DNA of 35,921 nt from Rickettsiales bacterium (GCA_031279085.1 JAITJD010000003.1:1-35921); one strand, 5' to 3'. Counted from the stretch's first letter, positions 16,500-25,223 are shown. Numbers and translations are program-made. Notes: generated by a model not told the origin, from the letters alone.

Positions 16500-17465
16500 C
16501 TAACAGTTAATTCCGGCAAATGCTTCGATTATTGTTTCCTTGGCGCTTTGCAGGTTCATATTAAGGTTCACGGCGGCGGCAAAATCATGCCCGCCCCCGC
16601 CCAGCTTTTCCGCCACACTGCGCACGACGACCGTTTCGCTGCGCAAGGAGACATAAATTTCGGACGATTTGGCTTCCTTTAAAACAGCCAGGACTTTGAC
16701 CCCTTTGACATTGCGCAGACACATTACCAGGGCCGTTTCGCCTGAATCCAGCTTTTTATACGATTTGTTCGGAATCTCCGCAATCGCCAGCGCGCCGCCG
16801 TAAAAGAATTCCGCATTGGCCAGCGCCTGTCCCTGCGCGGCTATATCCCAGCGAGTGCACATGTTGATGTTCGGCAGAATCGCGCGCGCATCCGCGCCTA
16901 GATCAACCAGCGACGCGGCGACGCGCAGCGCGTTTCCATTGTCGATATAATTGAACCCGCCGGTATCGGTATAAATCCCCGCATACAGGCAATTCGCGGC
17001 ATTCGCGCTGATTTTCCAATTCGCGCTCTTTGCGATTTCATAAATTATTTCCGCAGTCGCGACAAAATCGCCGGCATGGATATTCAGATTTGCATAATCG
17101 TCGTTTTCGCCGGTCTTGTGATGATCTATCTTCACAGTGTCGCGCGCCGAATTAAAAAAAGACAATTGCGCGGCGCCGATTTGTTTTATTGACGGCGAAT
17201 CCAACGATATGGCCAAATCGTATTTTTTCGCCGGCATTTTCCCTGCATACATCATATCGCCGCGGCCAGGAATAAAGTCATACTTAAACGGCAGGTTTCC
17301 GTCATAAATCACATCAGCTTTCTTATCAAGACTATCCGCGATCAGAAAACGCAGGCCCAGCGCGGCCGACAGCGCGTCCCCGTCCGGATTCTTGTGCCCA
17401 AAAATCAGGATAGTTTTTGCATCCGCGATTTTTTTAGCCAATAAATTTATTTTCTCTTCATTCAT
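16500..17465 (-). CDS. DHH/DHHA1 phosphoesterase, NrnA-like
   Basis: NrnA-type enzymes degrade short oligoribonucleotides or pAp with Mn2+ in the cytoplasm. The 321-residue protein has DHH motifs in order: FGHKNPDGDALSAAL (motif I), SLDSPSIKQIG (motif II aspartate), KIDHHKTGENDD (the DHH itself), YTDTGGFNY (motif IV) and the C-terminal DHHA1 glycine-rich GGGGHDFAAAV. The start is placed at 17465, where ATGA overlaps the ruvX stop by 4 bases; the longer frame to 17624 would read through ruvX in another frame and has no family similarity. Together with ruvX it forms a compact two-gene unit in RNA or nucleotide turnover. Confidence 0.88.
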   Translation of the reverse strand: MNEEKINLLAKKIADAKTILIFGHKNPDGDALSAALGLRFLIADSLDKKADVIYDGNLPFKYDFIPGRGDMMYAGKMPAKKYDLAISLDSPSIKQIGAAQLSFFNSARDTVKIDHHKTGENDDYANLNIHAGDFVATAEIIYEIAKSANWKISANAANCLYAGIYTDTGGFNYIDNGNALRVAASLVDLGADARAILPNINMCTRWDIAAQGQALANAEFFYGGALAIAEIPNKSYKKLDSGETALVMCLRNVKGVKVLAVLKEAKSSEIYVSLRSETVVVRSVAEKLGGGGHDFAAAVNLNMNLQSAKETIIEAFAGINC

Positions 17466-17914
17466 AATTTCAGTCTCTTTATCATCGAAATTGCGTTTTC
17501 TAAAATTATCGCGGCTGATTCTGAATCCAGATCCGCGTTTTTTATTCCGCTGTCTTTTATCTTTTCGCCGGCCGCGACGCTTGTCAGATTTTCTTCCATG
17601 AAAACAATCGGCAAATCCGTGCATGCGGCCAAATCCGCCGCAAAGCGACGCACGGATTTTGTAGTTTCGGAATCGCTGCCGTCCGAACGCACCGGCAGTC
17701 CGACCACGATTCCGGCCGCTTTTTCTTCCATAGCGATTTGCGCGATCAGCTTTTCGGCAGGCATCAAGCCGGATTTGCCGATATCAATTCGTGGACGCGA
17801 AAACAAAAATTCCTGCCTTTCGTCCGAGACGGCCAGCCCTATGCGCCGACGCCCCCAATCTATTCCCAAAAGCCGTCCGGCGCGCGGAAAATCCTTGAAA
17901 TCTGCCAAAATCAT
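17462..17914 (-). CDS. ruvX: RuvX/YqgF-type Holliday junction resolvase-like, pre-16S rRNA nuclease
   Basis: YqgF-family proteins have an RNase H fold and trim the 5' end of 16S rRNA. The 150-residue product has LLGIDWGRRRIGLAVSD near the N-terminus (metal-binding Asp in GIDWG), the central GIVVGLPVRSDGS and FMEENLTSVAA (matching the family E-x-LT-S), and LDSESAAIILENAI at the end (D-x-x-AA-x-ILE). The frame is open upstream into gatC, but family similarity starts at MILADFKDFPRAGRLLGIDWG, so 17914 is chosen. No Shine-Dalgarno is evident. The promoter region is shared with divergent gatC. Confidence 0.9.
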   Translation of the reverse strand: MILADFKDFPRAGRLLGIDWGRRRIGLAVSDERQEFLFSRPRIDIGKSGLMPAEKLIAQIAMEEKAAGIVVGLPVRSDGSDSETTKSVRRFAADLAACTDLPIVFMEENLTSVAAGEKIKDSGIKNADLDSESAAIILENAISMIKRLKL

Positions 17915-17922
17915 TGTATAAT
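17895..17922 (+). promoter_or_regulatory. Promoter of gatC-gatA
   Basis: TTGAAA (17895-17900) and TATAAT (17917-17922) are 16 bases apart, 29 bases before the gatC start. The -35 lies inside the first codons of divergent ruvX. Confidence 0.6.
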
Positions 17923-17951
17923 GCCTTGTTGATTGAATCATAGGATACGAA

Positions 17952-18245
17952 ATGTCATTTAGCAAGCAGCAATTGCAGAAATTCGCCAATCTTATCAGGA
18001 TAGAAATCTCGGACGAAAAGCTGGAGGAAATGAATATAGACTCCATTATCGAATGGCTGGACAAATTGCAAAAGATAGACACGCGCGGGGTCGAACCGAT
18101 GCTCAGCCCGTCCGAACATCCCCTGCCCCGACGCGCGGATATTGTAAAAGACGGCGGCTTGCGCGATGCGGTCTTGGCGAACGCGCCGGACAAGACGGGC
18201 GCGTCGCGCGGATATTTCGCCGTTCCCAAGGTTATTGATGAATAA
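17952..18245 (+). CDS. gatC: Asp-tRNA(Asn)/Glu-tRNA(Gln) amidotransferase subunit C
   Basis: GatC stabilises the GatCAB complex that converts Glu-tRNA(Gln) to Gln-tRNA(Gln), or Asp-tRNA(Asn) to Asn-tRNA(Asn). The 97-residue product has the family pattern: an N-terminal helix QQLQKFANLIRIEISDEKLEEM, then WLDKLQKIDTRGVEPMLSP, RADIV and a closing GYFAVPKVIDE. The length is standard. AGGA precedes the ATG. gatA starts 18 bases downstream. Confidence 0.95.
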   Translation: MSFSKQQLQKFANLIRIEISDEKLEEMNIDSIIEWLDKLQKIDTRGVEPMLSPSEHPLPRRADIVKDGGLRDAVLANAPDKTGASRGYFAVPKVIDE

Positions 18246-18263
18246 AAACAAATAAAGCGAAAG

Positions 18264-19727
18264 ATGATGATTGATCTGACCATTACCGAAGCCCTTGCAA
18301 AATTAAAATCCGGCGAAATCAGCGCAACGGAATTAACGCGCGCATATCTGGCGCGGATTGAAAAATATGGCAAGGAATTAAACTGCTACATCACTTTGAC
18401 GCCGGAACGCGCGTTGGCCGACGCGGCAGCCAGCGATGCGCGATATGCGGCCGGAAATCCGCTGCCTTTGGACGGGATTCCCATCGGAATGAAGGATTTG
18501 TTCGCCACGCGCGGCATTCGCACGACCGCAGCGTCGCGCATGCTGGAAAACTTTATTCCGGAATACGAATCGACCGTTTCACAAAAGTTTATTGATTCTG
18601 GAACCGTTTTGCTGGGCAAAACAAACCTAGACGAATTCGCGATGGGAACATTTTCCAAGACAAGTTTCTTTGGCGCGCCGGTAAATCCGTACCAGATGGA
18701 AAGGAAATTAACAGCCGGCGGATCGTCGGGCGGCGCGACATCTGCAATCGCGGGCGGTCTGGCAATCGGCGGAACCGGAACCGACACGGGCGGCTCGATA
18801 CGTTTTCCGGCCGCAATCACCGGATTGGTCGGCATGAAGCCGACATACGGATTATGCTCGCGCTGGGGTTGCGTCGCGTTCGCATCCAGCCTGGATACGC
18901 CGGGGCCAATCGCCCGCACGGTCGACGACGCGGCGCTGCTGCTGTCAGCCATGGCCGGTCATGATGACAAAGATTCAACCAGCGCAAACGCGGGCTTTCA
19001 CATTGAAAACGGTTTGCAAAATATTGGACTGAATAAATTGCGCGTCGGCATAATTAAAGAACTTGCAAATGTCGAGATATCGGCAGACATGAAAAAACTG
19101 TTCGACGCGCGCGTCGCTGATTTTAAAGCGGCCGGCGCAGAAATTGTAGAGATATCTATTCCAAACATCCTGGATGCGCTGGCCGCATATTATGTAATTG
19201 CGCCGGCCGAGGCCAGCTCTAACCTGGCGCGCTACGACGGCATGAGGTACGGCCTGCGCGTCGAAGGCGCCGACTTAATCGACACATACAAGAAAACCCG
19301 CGCGGCCGGATTCGGCGAAGAGGTCCAGCGCCGCATGGTTGTCGGCACCGCAGTTTTATCATCGGAATCCTATGAAGTTTATTTCATGCAGGCCGCGCGC
19401 GTGCGCAGGCTGATTGCCGACGCATTCGGCCGCGCGTTCGGGCAATGCGATTTGATTGTATGCCCGTCGGGCGCCGGACCGGCATTGCCGCTGGATTCAG
19501 ATTTGACACCTTTGGAATATTACGCGCTGGATTTATTCACAGTCGCGATGAATCTGGCTGGCGTGCCCGCATGCAACGTTCCATGCGGACGCGCTTCAAA
19601 CGGCCTGCCGCTGGGCATGCAGGTTGTCGGAAACAAATTCGACGATATGCGCGTCTTGCAGCTGGCCAAGCATATTGAAGGCTTTGCCGGCCTGGACAAC
19701 AGACCGACCAAGGTCATGGGGAGATAA
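18264..19727 (+). CDS. gatA: Glutamyl-tRNA(Gln) amidotransferase subunit A
   Basis: GatA is the amidase subunit that releases ammonia from glutamine for the transamidation. The 487-residue protein belongs to the amidase-signature family and keeps the Ser-cis-Ser-Lys triad: Lys in GIPIGMKDLFAT, serines in LTAGGSSGGATSAIAGG and the nucleophile in GTDTGGSIRFPAAITG (usually SIRQPAA; the Q is F here). The C-terminus contains NLAGVPACNVPCG and LPLGMQVVGN, both typical. Length is normal. A second ATG directly follows the first, so the start could be 18267. gatB is 192 bases downstream, with tRNA-Phe antisense in the gap. Confidence 0.96.
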   Translation: MMIDLTITEALAKLKSGEISATELTRAYLARIEKYGKELNCYITLTPERALADAAASDARYAAGNPLPLDGIPIGMKDLFATRGIRTTAASRMLENFIPEYESTVSQKFIDSGTVLLGKTNLDEFAMGTFSKTSFFGAPVNPYQMERKLTAGGSSGGATSAIAGGLAIGGTGTDTGGSIRFPAAITGLVGMKPTYGLCSRWGCVAFASSLDTPGPIARTVDDAALLLSAMAGHDDKDSTSANAGFHIENGLQNIGLNKLRVGIIKELANVEISADMKKLFDARVADFKAAGAEIVEISIPNILDALAAYYVIAPAEASSNLARYDGMRYGLRVEGADLIDTYKKTRAAGFGEEVQRRMVVGTAVLSSESYEVYFMQAARVRRLIADAFGRAFGQCDLIVCPSGAGPALPLDSDLTPLEYYALDLFTVAMNLAGVPACNVPCGRASNGLPLGMQVVGNKFDDMRVLQLAKHIEGFAGLDNRPTKVMGR

Positions 19728-19789
19728 AGAGCCCGCGCCGAGCAGTGGGATTTTAAGGTGAATTGTCTATGTTAAGGTTAAGTTTGTTT

Positions 19790-19865
19790 TGGTGGCTAGG
19801 GACGGAATCGAACCGCCGACACAGGGATTTTCAGTCCCTTGCTCTACCAACTGAGCTACCTAGCC
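19790..19865 (-). tRNA. tRNA-Phe (anticodon GAA), CCA encoded
   Basis: A complete 76-nt cloverleaf is readable on the minus strand: acceptor GGCTAGG/CCTAGCC, D-arm AGCTCAGTTGGTAGAGC, anticodon arm AGGGA-CTGAAAA-TCCCT with GAA, T-arm with GGTTCGATTCC, discriminator A and encoded CCA. A36 and A37 make it a standard substrate for i6A and ms2i6A modification, the job of MiaB encoded nearby. It lies antisense between gatA and gatB. Confidence 0.97.
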
Positions 19866-19877
19866 AAGGCGAAAGAG

Positions 19878-19906
19878 ATAATAAGGCACGCGAATAAAAA
19901 AATCAA
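19878..19906 (-). promoter_or_regulatory. Promoter of tRNA-Phe
   Basis: TTGATT (19901-19906) and TATTAT (19878-19883) on the minus strand are 17 bases apart, 12 bases before the tRNA 5' end. The site overlaps the leader of gatB on the other strand. Confidence 0.6.
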
Positions 19907-19919
19907 GGGGAAATAAAAT

Positions 19920-21443
19920 ATGTTCATGATAAAAGGCAAAACCGGCGATTGGGAACTGGTAATTGGATTGGAAACTCATATTGAGGTTCTGTCGGAATCA
20001 AAACTGTTCAGCGGCGCGTCTGCGGACTATAACCCAACCGTATCCCCAAACACCCAGGTATCTATGGTGGATGTCGCCATGCCAGGCATGCTGCCAGTGC
20101 TGAATGAATACTGTGTTGAACAGGCGATTCGCATGGGGCTGGGGCTGAATGCGGAAATATCGCGGCTCTCGCGGTTCGCGCGCAAGCAATACTTTTACCC
20201 CGACCTGCCCCAGGGATATCAGATTTCCCAGCCAGCCGAAGAACCGCCTGTCGTCGGTCGTGGCCATGTCGAAATCATTGGCGACGATGGCAATCCAAAG
20301 AAAATCTTTATTGAACGCGCGCACTTGGAACAAGACGCCGGAAAATTGAAACACGACGCGCACCCGACGAAATCTTTCGCGGACTATAACCGAACGGGGG
20401 TCGCGCTGTTGGAAATAGTAACATTTTTGGATGTTAAAAATCCTGAAAACAACTCTTATATCACATCTCCGGACGAGGCGGAAAAATACCTGCGCGAGAT
20501 TCGCGAAATCGCGCGCGCATTGGGCGTATCCAAGGCAAATATGGAAGAAGGCAGCATGCGCGCGGACGTGAACGTGTCTGTGCGCAAAGTTGGCGAGACA
20601 GGATTCCGCACGCGCACGGAAACCAAAAACATGGTGTCTTTCAAATTCATAAAGACCGCGATTGAATTCGAGGCTCGCCGTCAAATCGAAATCTATGAAA
20701 ACGGCGGAACGGTATCCCAAGACACGATGCACTATAACCAAGATTCTGGCACAACAACCGTTGCGCGCAGCAAAGAAGACGCGCTGGATTACCGTTATTT
20801 TCCAGACCCTGACCTGCTGCCGCTGATTATAGAAGAAGAAACAATTGAACGAATACGCGCCGCATTGCCGGAATTGCCGTCCGCGCGCCGCGGGCGCTAT
20901 ATCGGCAATTTCGGCCTGTCCGAATACGATGCGGCGCGACTGACCGAATCGGCCGACATATCGAAATGGTTTGACGCGGCCGTCGGGGATAAGCCGGAAC
21001 GCGCTAAACCGATTGCGAACTGGCTTATCAGCGAGCTGTTCGCGCACCCCGAACATTGGACGACAGAAAACTCTGTCGATGCAGCTGAGCGCGGCATAGC
21101 GCGGATTATCACTCCATCGGATCTGGCCGAATTGGTCGATATGATTACGGCAAATGAAATCAACGGCAAGCAGGCCAAAGACATATTTATAAAAATGTTG
21201 GATAACGAATCAGGATCGCCGCGCGAAATCGCGAACCGATTCGGAATGAAGCAAATCACGGACACGGGCGCGATAGAGGCGGCAATCGACGAAATCATCG
21301 CCGCCAACGCCGGACAAGTCGAGCAGTATCGCAGCGGCAAGACCGGCCTGATGGGCTTCTTTGTCGGCCAGGTCATGAAGGCAACCAACGGCGCGGCAAA
21401 TCCGGCGACAGTCAACGAAATATTAAAAAATAAACTGAATTGA
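19920..21443 (+). CDS. gatB: Aspartyl/glutamyl-tRNA amidotransferase subunit B
   Basis: GatB binds the misacylated tRNA and activates the amino acid side chain with ATP in GatCAB. The 507-residue protein shows the family features: VIGLETHIEVLSESKLFSGAS, LSRFARKQYFYPDLPQGYQISQ, HLEQDAGKL, FADYNRTGVALLEIVT, GSMRADVNVSVR and TRTETKNMVSFKF. A YqeY-like C-terminal tail ends in GFFVGQVMKATNGAANPATVNEILKNKL. Length is normal. AGGGGA precedes the ATG at 19920; an in-frame ATG at 19926 is possible. It is separated from gatCA by an antisense tRNA and probably depends on its own promoter or on read-through. Confidence 0.96.
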   Translation: MFMIKGKTGDWELVIGLETHIEVLSESKLFSGASADYNPTVSPNTQVSMVDVAMPGMLPVLNEYCVEQAIRMGLGLNAEISRLSRFARKQYFYPDLPQGYQISQPAEEPPVVGRGHVEIIGDDGNPKKIFIERAHLEQDAGKLKHDAHPTKSFADYNRTGVALLEIVTFLDVKNPENNSYITSPDEAEKYLREIREIARALGVSKANMEEGSMRADVNVSVRKVGETGFRTRTETKNMVSFKFIKTAIEFEARRQIEIYENGGTVSQDTMHYNQDSGTTTVARSKEDALDYRYFPDPDLLPLIIEEETIERIRAALPELPSARRGRYIGNFGLSEYDAARLTESADISKWFDAAVGDKPERAKPIANWLISELFAHPEHWTTENSVDAAERGIARIITPSDLAELVDMITANEINGKQAKDIFIKMLDNESGSPREIANRFGMKQITDTGAIEAAIDEIIAANAGQVEQYRSGKTGLMGFFVGQVMKATNGAANPATVNEILKNKLN

Positions 21444-21457
21444 ACAAAGGATTCGCC

Positions 21458-21628
21458 ATGAGCGCACCTATAAAAATTATAAAAGACCCGGCATACTTTA
21501 TAACCGGAATTTGCCAATTTGATTTTACTCCGCCAGATGGACGCGAATCGCAGAAAAAACAGACATCAGAAAAAATATGCTCATCGACCAGCCCCCAGAC
21601 GCGCTTTGCCGTACGGGCTGCGCATTAG
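21458..21628 (+). CDS. Possible small protein between gatB and the Nudix gene
   Basis: A 56-residue ORF (MSAPIKIIKDPAYFITGICQF...) begins 15 bases after gatB with AAGGA at good distance and stops 20 bases before the Nudix start. The first 25 residues look protein-like, the rest low-complexity and polar. It may be a genuine small protein in the gatB-miaB transcript, a remnant of a larger gene, or chance. No family is recognised. Confidence 0.35.
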   Translation: MSAPIKIIKDPAYFITGICQFDFTPPDGRESQKKQTSEKICSSTSPQTRFAVRAAH

Positions 21629-21647
21629 AAAAAACGATAAGATAGAC

Positions 21648-22238
21648 ATGCTTGCAATCGAATACCTTTTGACCAAATACAAGCCATTCGATGATTTGGA
21701 AAAAGGCGACCTGAATCGCCTGGCTTTGTTCGTGTCAAAATACGGCGAAAAAATTTATAACCGCGCGCCCGGCCAGCCGGTCATAACGGCCAGCGCGGTT
21801 GTGGTCAATCCTGATTTTACAAAAATACTGATAATGCGCCACAAGCTGCACGGATTCTACAAGCAATTCGGAGGGCATGCCGACGGAAACTCCGATTTGA
21901 CCGCCGTTGCTGAATCAGAGCTATGGCAGGAATCCGGCGCGCGTGGAAAACTGATGGATAAAAATCCTTACGATTTGATTCGATGGAATTTTCCAGACCG
22001 CCAGAAAAACAATATTTTTTATCCCGCGCACGACTGCTTTGACATAGCGTTTTTATTTATGATTTCCGATACCGCAAAAATAAATCACAACAAGAAAGAA
22101 GTCTTGGACACAAAATGGGTGCGGCTTTCGGACTGGCGCGATTATTCCGACATGTCTAATCCCGTATACAGGGATAACCTGCAAAACATGGATTACCAGC
22201 AGAGAATTTACAAAAAGATAAAATTGCTCAACCGATGA
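21648..22238 (+). CDS. Nudix hydrolase with degenerate Nudix box
   Basis: Nudix enzymes hydrolyse nucleoside diphosphates linked to another group. The 196-residue protein has the fold's typical order: VITASAVVVNPDFTKILIMRHKLHGFYKQFGGHADGNSDL, split over strands, then AVAESELWQESGARGK as the Nudix helix and later VLDTKWVRLSDWRDY. Against GX5EX7REUXEEXGU the box has D for the first E, S for the R and Q for one of the metal-binding glutamates, so the activity may be altered. The start at 21648 is where the recognisable fold begins; no good Shine-Dalgarno is seen. Its stop overlaps the miaB start by 4 bases (ATGA). Confidence 0.78.
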   Translation: MLAIEYLLTKYKPFDDLEKGDLNRLALFVSKYGEKIYNRAPGQPVITASAVVVNPDFTKILIMRHKLHGFYKQFGGHADGNSDLTAVAESELWQESGARGKLMDKNPYDLIRWNFPDRQKNNIFYPAHDCFDIAFLFMISDTAKINHNKKEVLDTKWVRLSDWRDYSDMSNPVYRDNLQNMDYQQRIYKKIKLLNR

Positions 22239-23527
22239 AAAGATTCCATATCCAAACTTTCGGCTGCCAGATGAATGTCTATGACGGCCAGCGAATTGCA
22301 AACATGCTGGGCGCGCGCGGCTGGACGCCGACAGATGACTTGGCGGTTGCGGATTTGATTATTCTAAACACATGCAGCGTCCGCGAGAAAGCCACAAATA
22401 AAGTATTTTCGGCCCTGGGCCGAATCCGCAGAAACAAAAAGAAAAACGCTCTGTTTGGCATCGTCGGGTGCGTCGCGCGCGAATCGGGCGCGGACGCTTT
22501 CCGCCGCATACCGGAATTGAACTTTGTCCTGGGGCCGCAAAGCTATCACAAGCTGCCCGAAATCTTGGATAACCCTGATGCCAAATTATTAAATATTGAT
22601 CTTACGGGGCTGGAAAAATTCGACGAAGTTTATGCGCCGACTGCCCGCGCGGAGGCAACGACAAGCCCCTTGGCTTATATCCCAATCCAAGAGGGCTGCG
22701 ATCATTGCTGCACTTACTGCATTGTACCGTTCACACGCGGGCGCGAATTGTCCCGCCCATTCAATGATGTGATGCGCGATGTCCGGCATGCCGCGGACGC
22801 CGGCGCGATAGAAATCTGTTTTCTGGGTCAGAATGTGAACGGATATAAGTATTCGCTGGCGAATCTTATCCGCGAAACGGCCGCCCTGCCCGGCATCAAA
22901 CGAATCAGATTCACCAGCAGCTACCCGACGGAAATGACCGACGATCTGATAGACTTGTTCCGCACCGAGCCAAAACTTCTGCCGTTTTTAAACCTGCCGA
23001 TACAAAGCGGATCGCCTGATGTGCTGACAAGAATGAACCGTCCATACAGTCTGGATTTATATATGGATATTATAGAAAAACTTCGCAAAGCGCGGCCCGA
23101 CATTCAAATTTCCAGCGATTTTATCGTAGGCTTCCCGGGCGAGACTGACGCGGATTTTGAACAAACGGTTGAAATCGCCAAGCGCGTTAAATACATAAAT
23201 TCCTATTCATTCAAATACAGTCCGCGGCCGCATACGGCGGCGGCGCTTATGAAAGACCAGATTCCGGATAACATAAAGCGCGAGCGGCTAAAAATTCTGG
23301 ACGGATGCTTGAACGAGCTGCAAAGGAATTTCAACGAATCATGCGTTGGGGAAACCATGCCCTGTTTGCTGGAAGGCGCGGACAAAAGCGGCGGAAATTT
23401 GGTATTCCGCACGCCTTATATGCAGCAATGCATAGTCATGAATCATGAAAAAGAGAAAAATGCCGCGCTTGTCATGATAACAATCACATCCGCAACCAAA
23501 TCGTCCCTGCGCGGAAAACCAGCTTAA
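22235..23527 (+). CDS. miaB: tRNA-2-methylthio-N6-dimethylallyladenosine synthase MiaB
   Basis: MiaB is a radical-SAM enzyme that adds a methylthio group to i6A37 in tRNAs reading UNN codons. The 430-residue protein has the N-terminal cluster cysteines C11 (FGCQMN), C47 (NTCSVREKA) and C79 (GIVGCVA), the radical-SAM CxxxCxxC in EGCDHCCTYCIVPFTRGRE, then FLGQNVNGY, LPIQSGS and DFIVGFPGETDADF, all typical of MiaB, and a C-terminal TRAM-like part. Length is normal. Its start overlaps the Nudix stop by 4 bases. A likely substrate, tRNA-Phe(GAA), lies 2.4 kb upstream. It ends 3 bases from the convergent autotransporter-like gene. Confidence 0.96.
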   Translation: MKRFHIQTFGCQMNVYDGQRIANMLGARGWTPTDDLAVADLIILNTCSVREKATNKVFSALGRIRRNKKKNALFGIVGCVARESGADAFRRIPELNFVLGPQSYHKLPEILDNPDAKLLNIDLTGLEKFDEVYAPTARAEATTSPLAYIPIQEGCDHCCTYCIVPFTRGRELSRPFNDVMRDVRHAADAGAIEICFLGQNVNGYKYSLANLIRETAALPGIKRIRFTSSYPTEMTDDLIDLFRTEPKLLPFLNLPIQSGSPDVLTRMNRPYSLDLYMDIIEKLRKARPDIQISSDFIVGFPGETDADFEQTVEIAKRVKYINSYSFKYSPRPHTAAALMKDQIPDNIKRERLKILDGCLNELQRNFNESCVGETMPCLLEGADKSGGNLVFRTPYMQQCIVMNHEKEKNAALVMITITSATKSSLRGKPA

Positions 23528-23530
23528 CCG

Positions 23531-25093
23531 TCAGAAAATGAATCTGACATTCGCCGACAATTTATGGCTGATTCCGACATTATCCATCATCATCTCGTAC
23601 GAAAAGCCGCATCCGGCAGAATCCGATATCGACCAAAAGTCCGCGTTCGCCCCGATGCTTTTAATGCCGCCGGTTCCAACGCTCATGAAAAGCTGATAGT
23701 TGTTTTTAATGCCGGCATATTTGCTGCTGAATCCCGCGATGCCGCCCGCATGAGCCGACAAGCCGAATTCTGAGAAATTAAGAACCTTTTCATATTCCAG
23801 CCATGCGCCCGCGAAAGGCGAAATGTAAAAGTCGTCGCCGGCATCAAATTTTACTCCGATATCCGAAACTCCATAAAAAGAAAATCCGTCAGGGTTGCGC
23901 GCGGCGCCGAATCCGTCAAAAAGCATGCCGGTTTCAAATTTTGACATGGTGAATCCCGCCACAGAGTCTATCCACAAAGTTTTGCCGCTGAAAATCCACC
24001 TAATGTTTCCGCCATACAGCGCGCCGGAAAACTCATTCATATCGCCAGAATTTTCAAGCCTGCCGAAATAGCCCGTCGCGGACAAACTCCAATCACCAAT
24101 CAAAGCGCCGGCCGATGCCGACGCCCAATACAAATCGGAATCTTTTGACAGGGCATAAGACGCCCCGAAAGACGCGCCGTCTGATTTTCGCAGCAATCTC
24201 GCGGCGCCGGTCGCAAAGCGATTGAAGGCTTTGACCGGTTTCATCAAATTTATCGGATTCAGCGACACTGAACGTTTCATAATGTCTTGAAGCTCTTGCA
24301 TTGTCTTTGCGCTGTTCATCGCCGTTATAGTCGGATCGTGGAGAGATGCCATTCTGTTCACAAATCCGCCCATCGACGACCCCAGTATTTTTTTATAATC
24401 TGTCTCACGTTGAATATTCAGATAAATGCCGCCGTCGCGCTTAATTGCGCTGGCGGAATACAAAGGCCCCAGCCCGCTGGTATTAATCGACACGGTTCCA
24501 TCTCCAACTACATTGGACAAAACAAGACTTTCATCAAGCTTGCCGATGTCTTTAACATTGATTACAATATTTCCAACCAGCTCGATTTCCAGCTGCGCGC
24601 CACTTATCTGCATTGTATCCGAGCTATTATCAAAAACGATTATCGAATTGTCCAGTATCAACAAATCCGCCGATTCGGCAATGCTCATTATATCCGAGAA
24701 CCGCAATCCATCAGCATTCTGAACCAATATTGAAAATTTCGCGCCATCTTCAACGTCAAGTTTCGTCATGTCGGAATACGTTTTGACTATCTGCGTCAAT
24801 TCGGCGCTTTCGCCGACATGAATCTTCCCCGAGATTATTCCGCTGTTGCGCAGCTGCAAAACGCATCCGGCGCAGATAAAGAAATCCCCTTCGATACTGC
24901 CCATATTATGAAAATAAACGGTATTGGCAATATTTACGTTCTCAGCATTTATAACAGACCATTCAGAAACGACAAGGTCCTGATACACATTCCAGTTTTC
25001 CGTATTGATTATCGAATCGACATACAGGGGAGATGATGCCAAAGTCCCCCCACAGATAACCCACACCGCAAAAAATGCAGCTATTGTTCTCAT
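23531..25093 (-). CDS. Autotransporter-like outer-membrane protein
   Basis: The 520-residue product starts with a signal peptide (MRTIAAFFAVWVICGGTLAS). A passenger-like region of short beta repeats follows (VNIANTVYFHNMGSIEGDFF, LQLRNSGIISGKI) to about residue 225. The rest (about 280-520) looks like a 12-strand beta-barrel: alternating hydrophobic residues (LYWASASAGALIGDWSLSATGYFGRL) and a C-terminal strand ending HKLSANVRFIF with the terminal phenylalanine recognised by BAM. Known autotransporter barrels are about 250-300 residues, which fits. The passenger is short and has only two close cysteines (CAGC). The AGGAG before the ATG has essentially no spacer and a stop (TAG) lies two codons upstream, so initiation is unusual. 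Confidence 0.8.
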   Translation of the reverse strand: MRTIAAFFAVWVICGGTLASSPLYVDSIINTENWNVYQDLVVSEWSVINAENVNIANTVYFHNMGSIEGDFFICAGCVLQLRNSGIISGKIHVGESAELTQIVKTYSDMTKLDVEDGAKFSILVQNADGLRFSDIMSIAESADLLILDNSIIVFDNSSDTMQISGAQLEIELVGNIVINVKDIGKLDESLVLSNVVGDGTVSINTSGLGPLYSASAIKRDGGIYLNIQRETDYKKILGSSMGGFVNRMASLHDPTITAMNSAKTMQELQDIMKRSVSLNPINLMKPVKAFNRFATGAARLLRKSDGASFGASYALSKDSDLYWASASAGALIGDWSLSATGYFGRLENSGDMNEFSGALYGGNIRWIFSGKTLWIDSVAGFTMSKFETGMLFDGFGAARNPDGFSFYGVSDIGVKFDAGDDFYISPFAGAWLEYEKVLNFSEFGLSAHAGGIAGFSSKYAGIKNNYQLFMSVGTGGIKSIGANADFWSISDSAGCGFSYEMMMDNVGISHKLSANVRFIF

Positions 25094-25162
25094 CTCCTAA
25101 ATAAGAAGATTAGCAAATAAGAATCTATTCACAAATACATTTTTGCAAATTTCGATAACTCC

Positions 25163-25195
25163 TTGAAAAAAAATTTATATATGACTAAATATAAT
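25163..25195 (+). promoter_or_regulatory. Possible promoter of the gene at 25224
   Basis: TTGAAA (25163-25168) is 21 bases from TATAAT (25190-25195), longer than ideal; a weaker TAAATA at the 17-base position is an alternative -10. The gene starts 29 bases after TATAAT. Confidence 0.35.
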
Positions 25196-25223
25196 GCACA
25201 AGGTATAAGCCAAGGAGAAAAAC

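Noticed and set aside
17466-17624. Upstream in-frame extension of the nrnA-like gene
   Set aside because: It reads through ruvX in a different frame, is Arg/Lys-rich without family similarity, and a coupled ATGA start exists at 17465.
17462-18373. A 303-codon open frame on the minus strand containing ruvX
   Set aside because: Only the part from 17914 downward resembles RuvX; the upstream part lies antisense to gatC, which has full family similarity.
19998-21056. Long minus-strand open frame (352 codons) antisense to gatB
   Set aside because: gatB is certain on the other strand; the antisense product is Arg/Phe-rich and shows no known motif.
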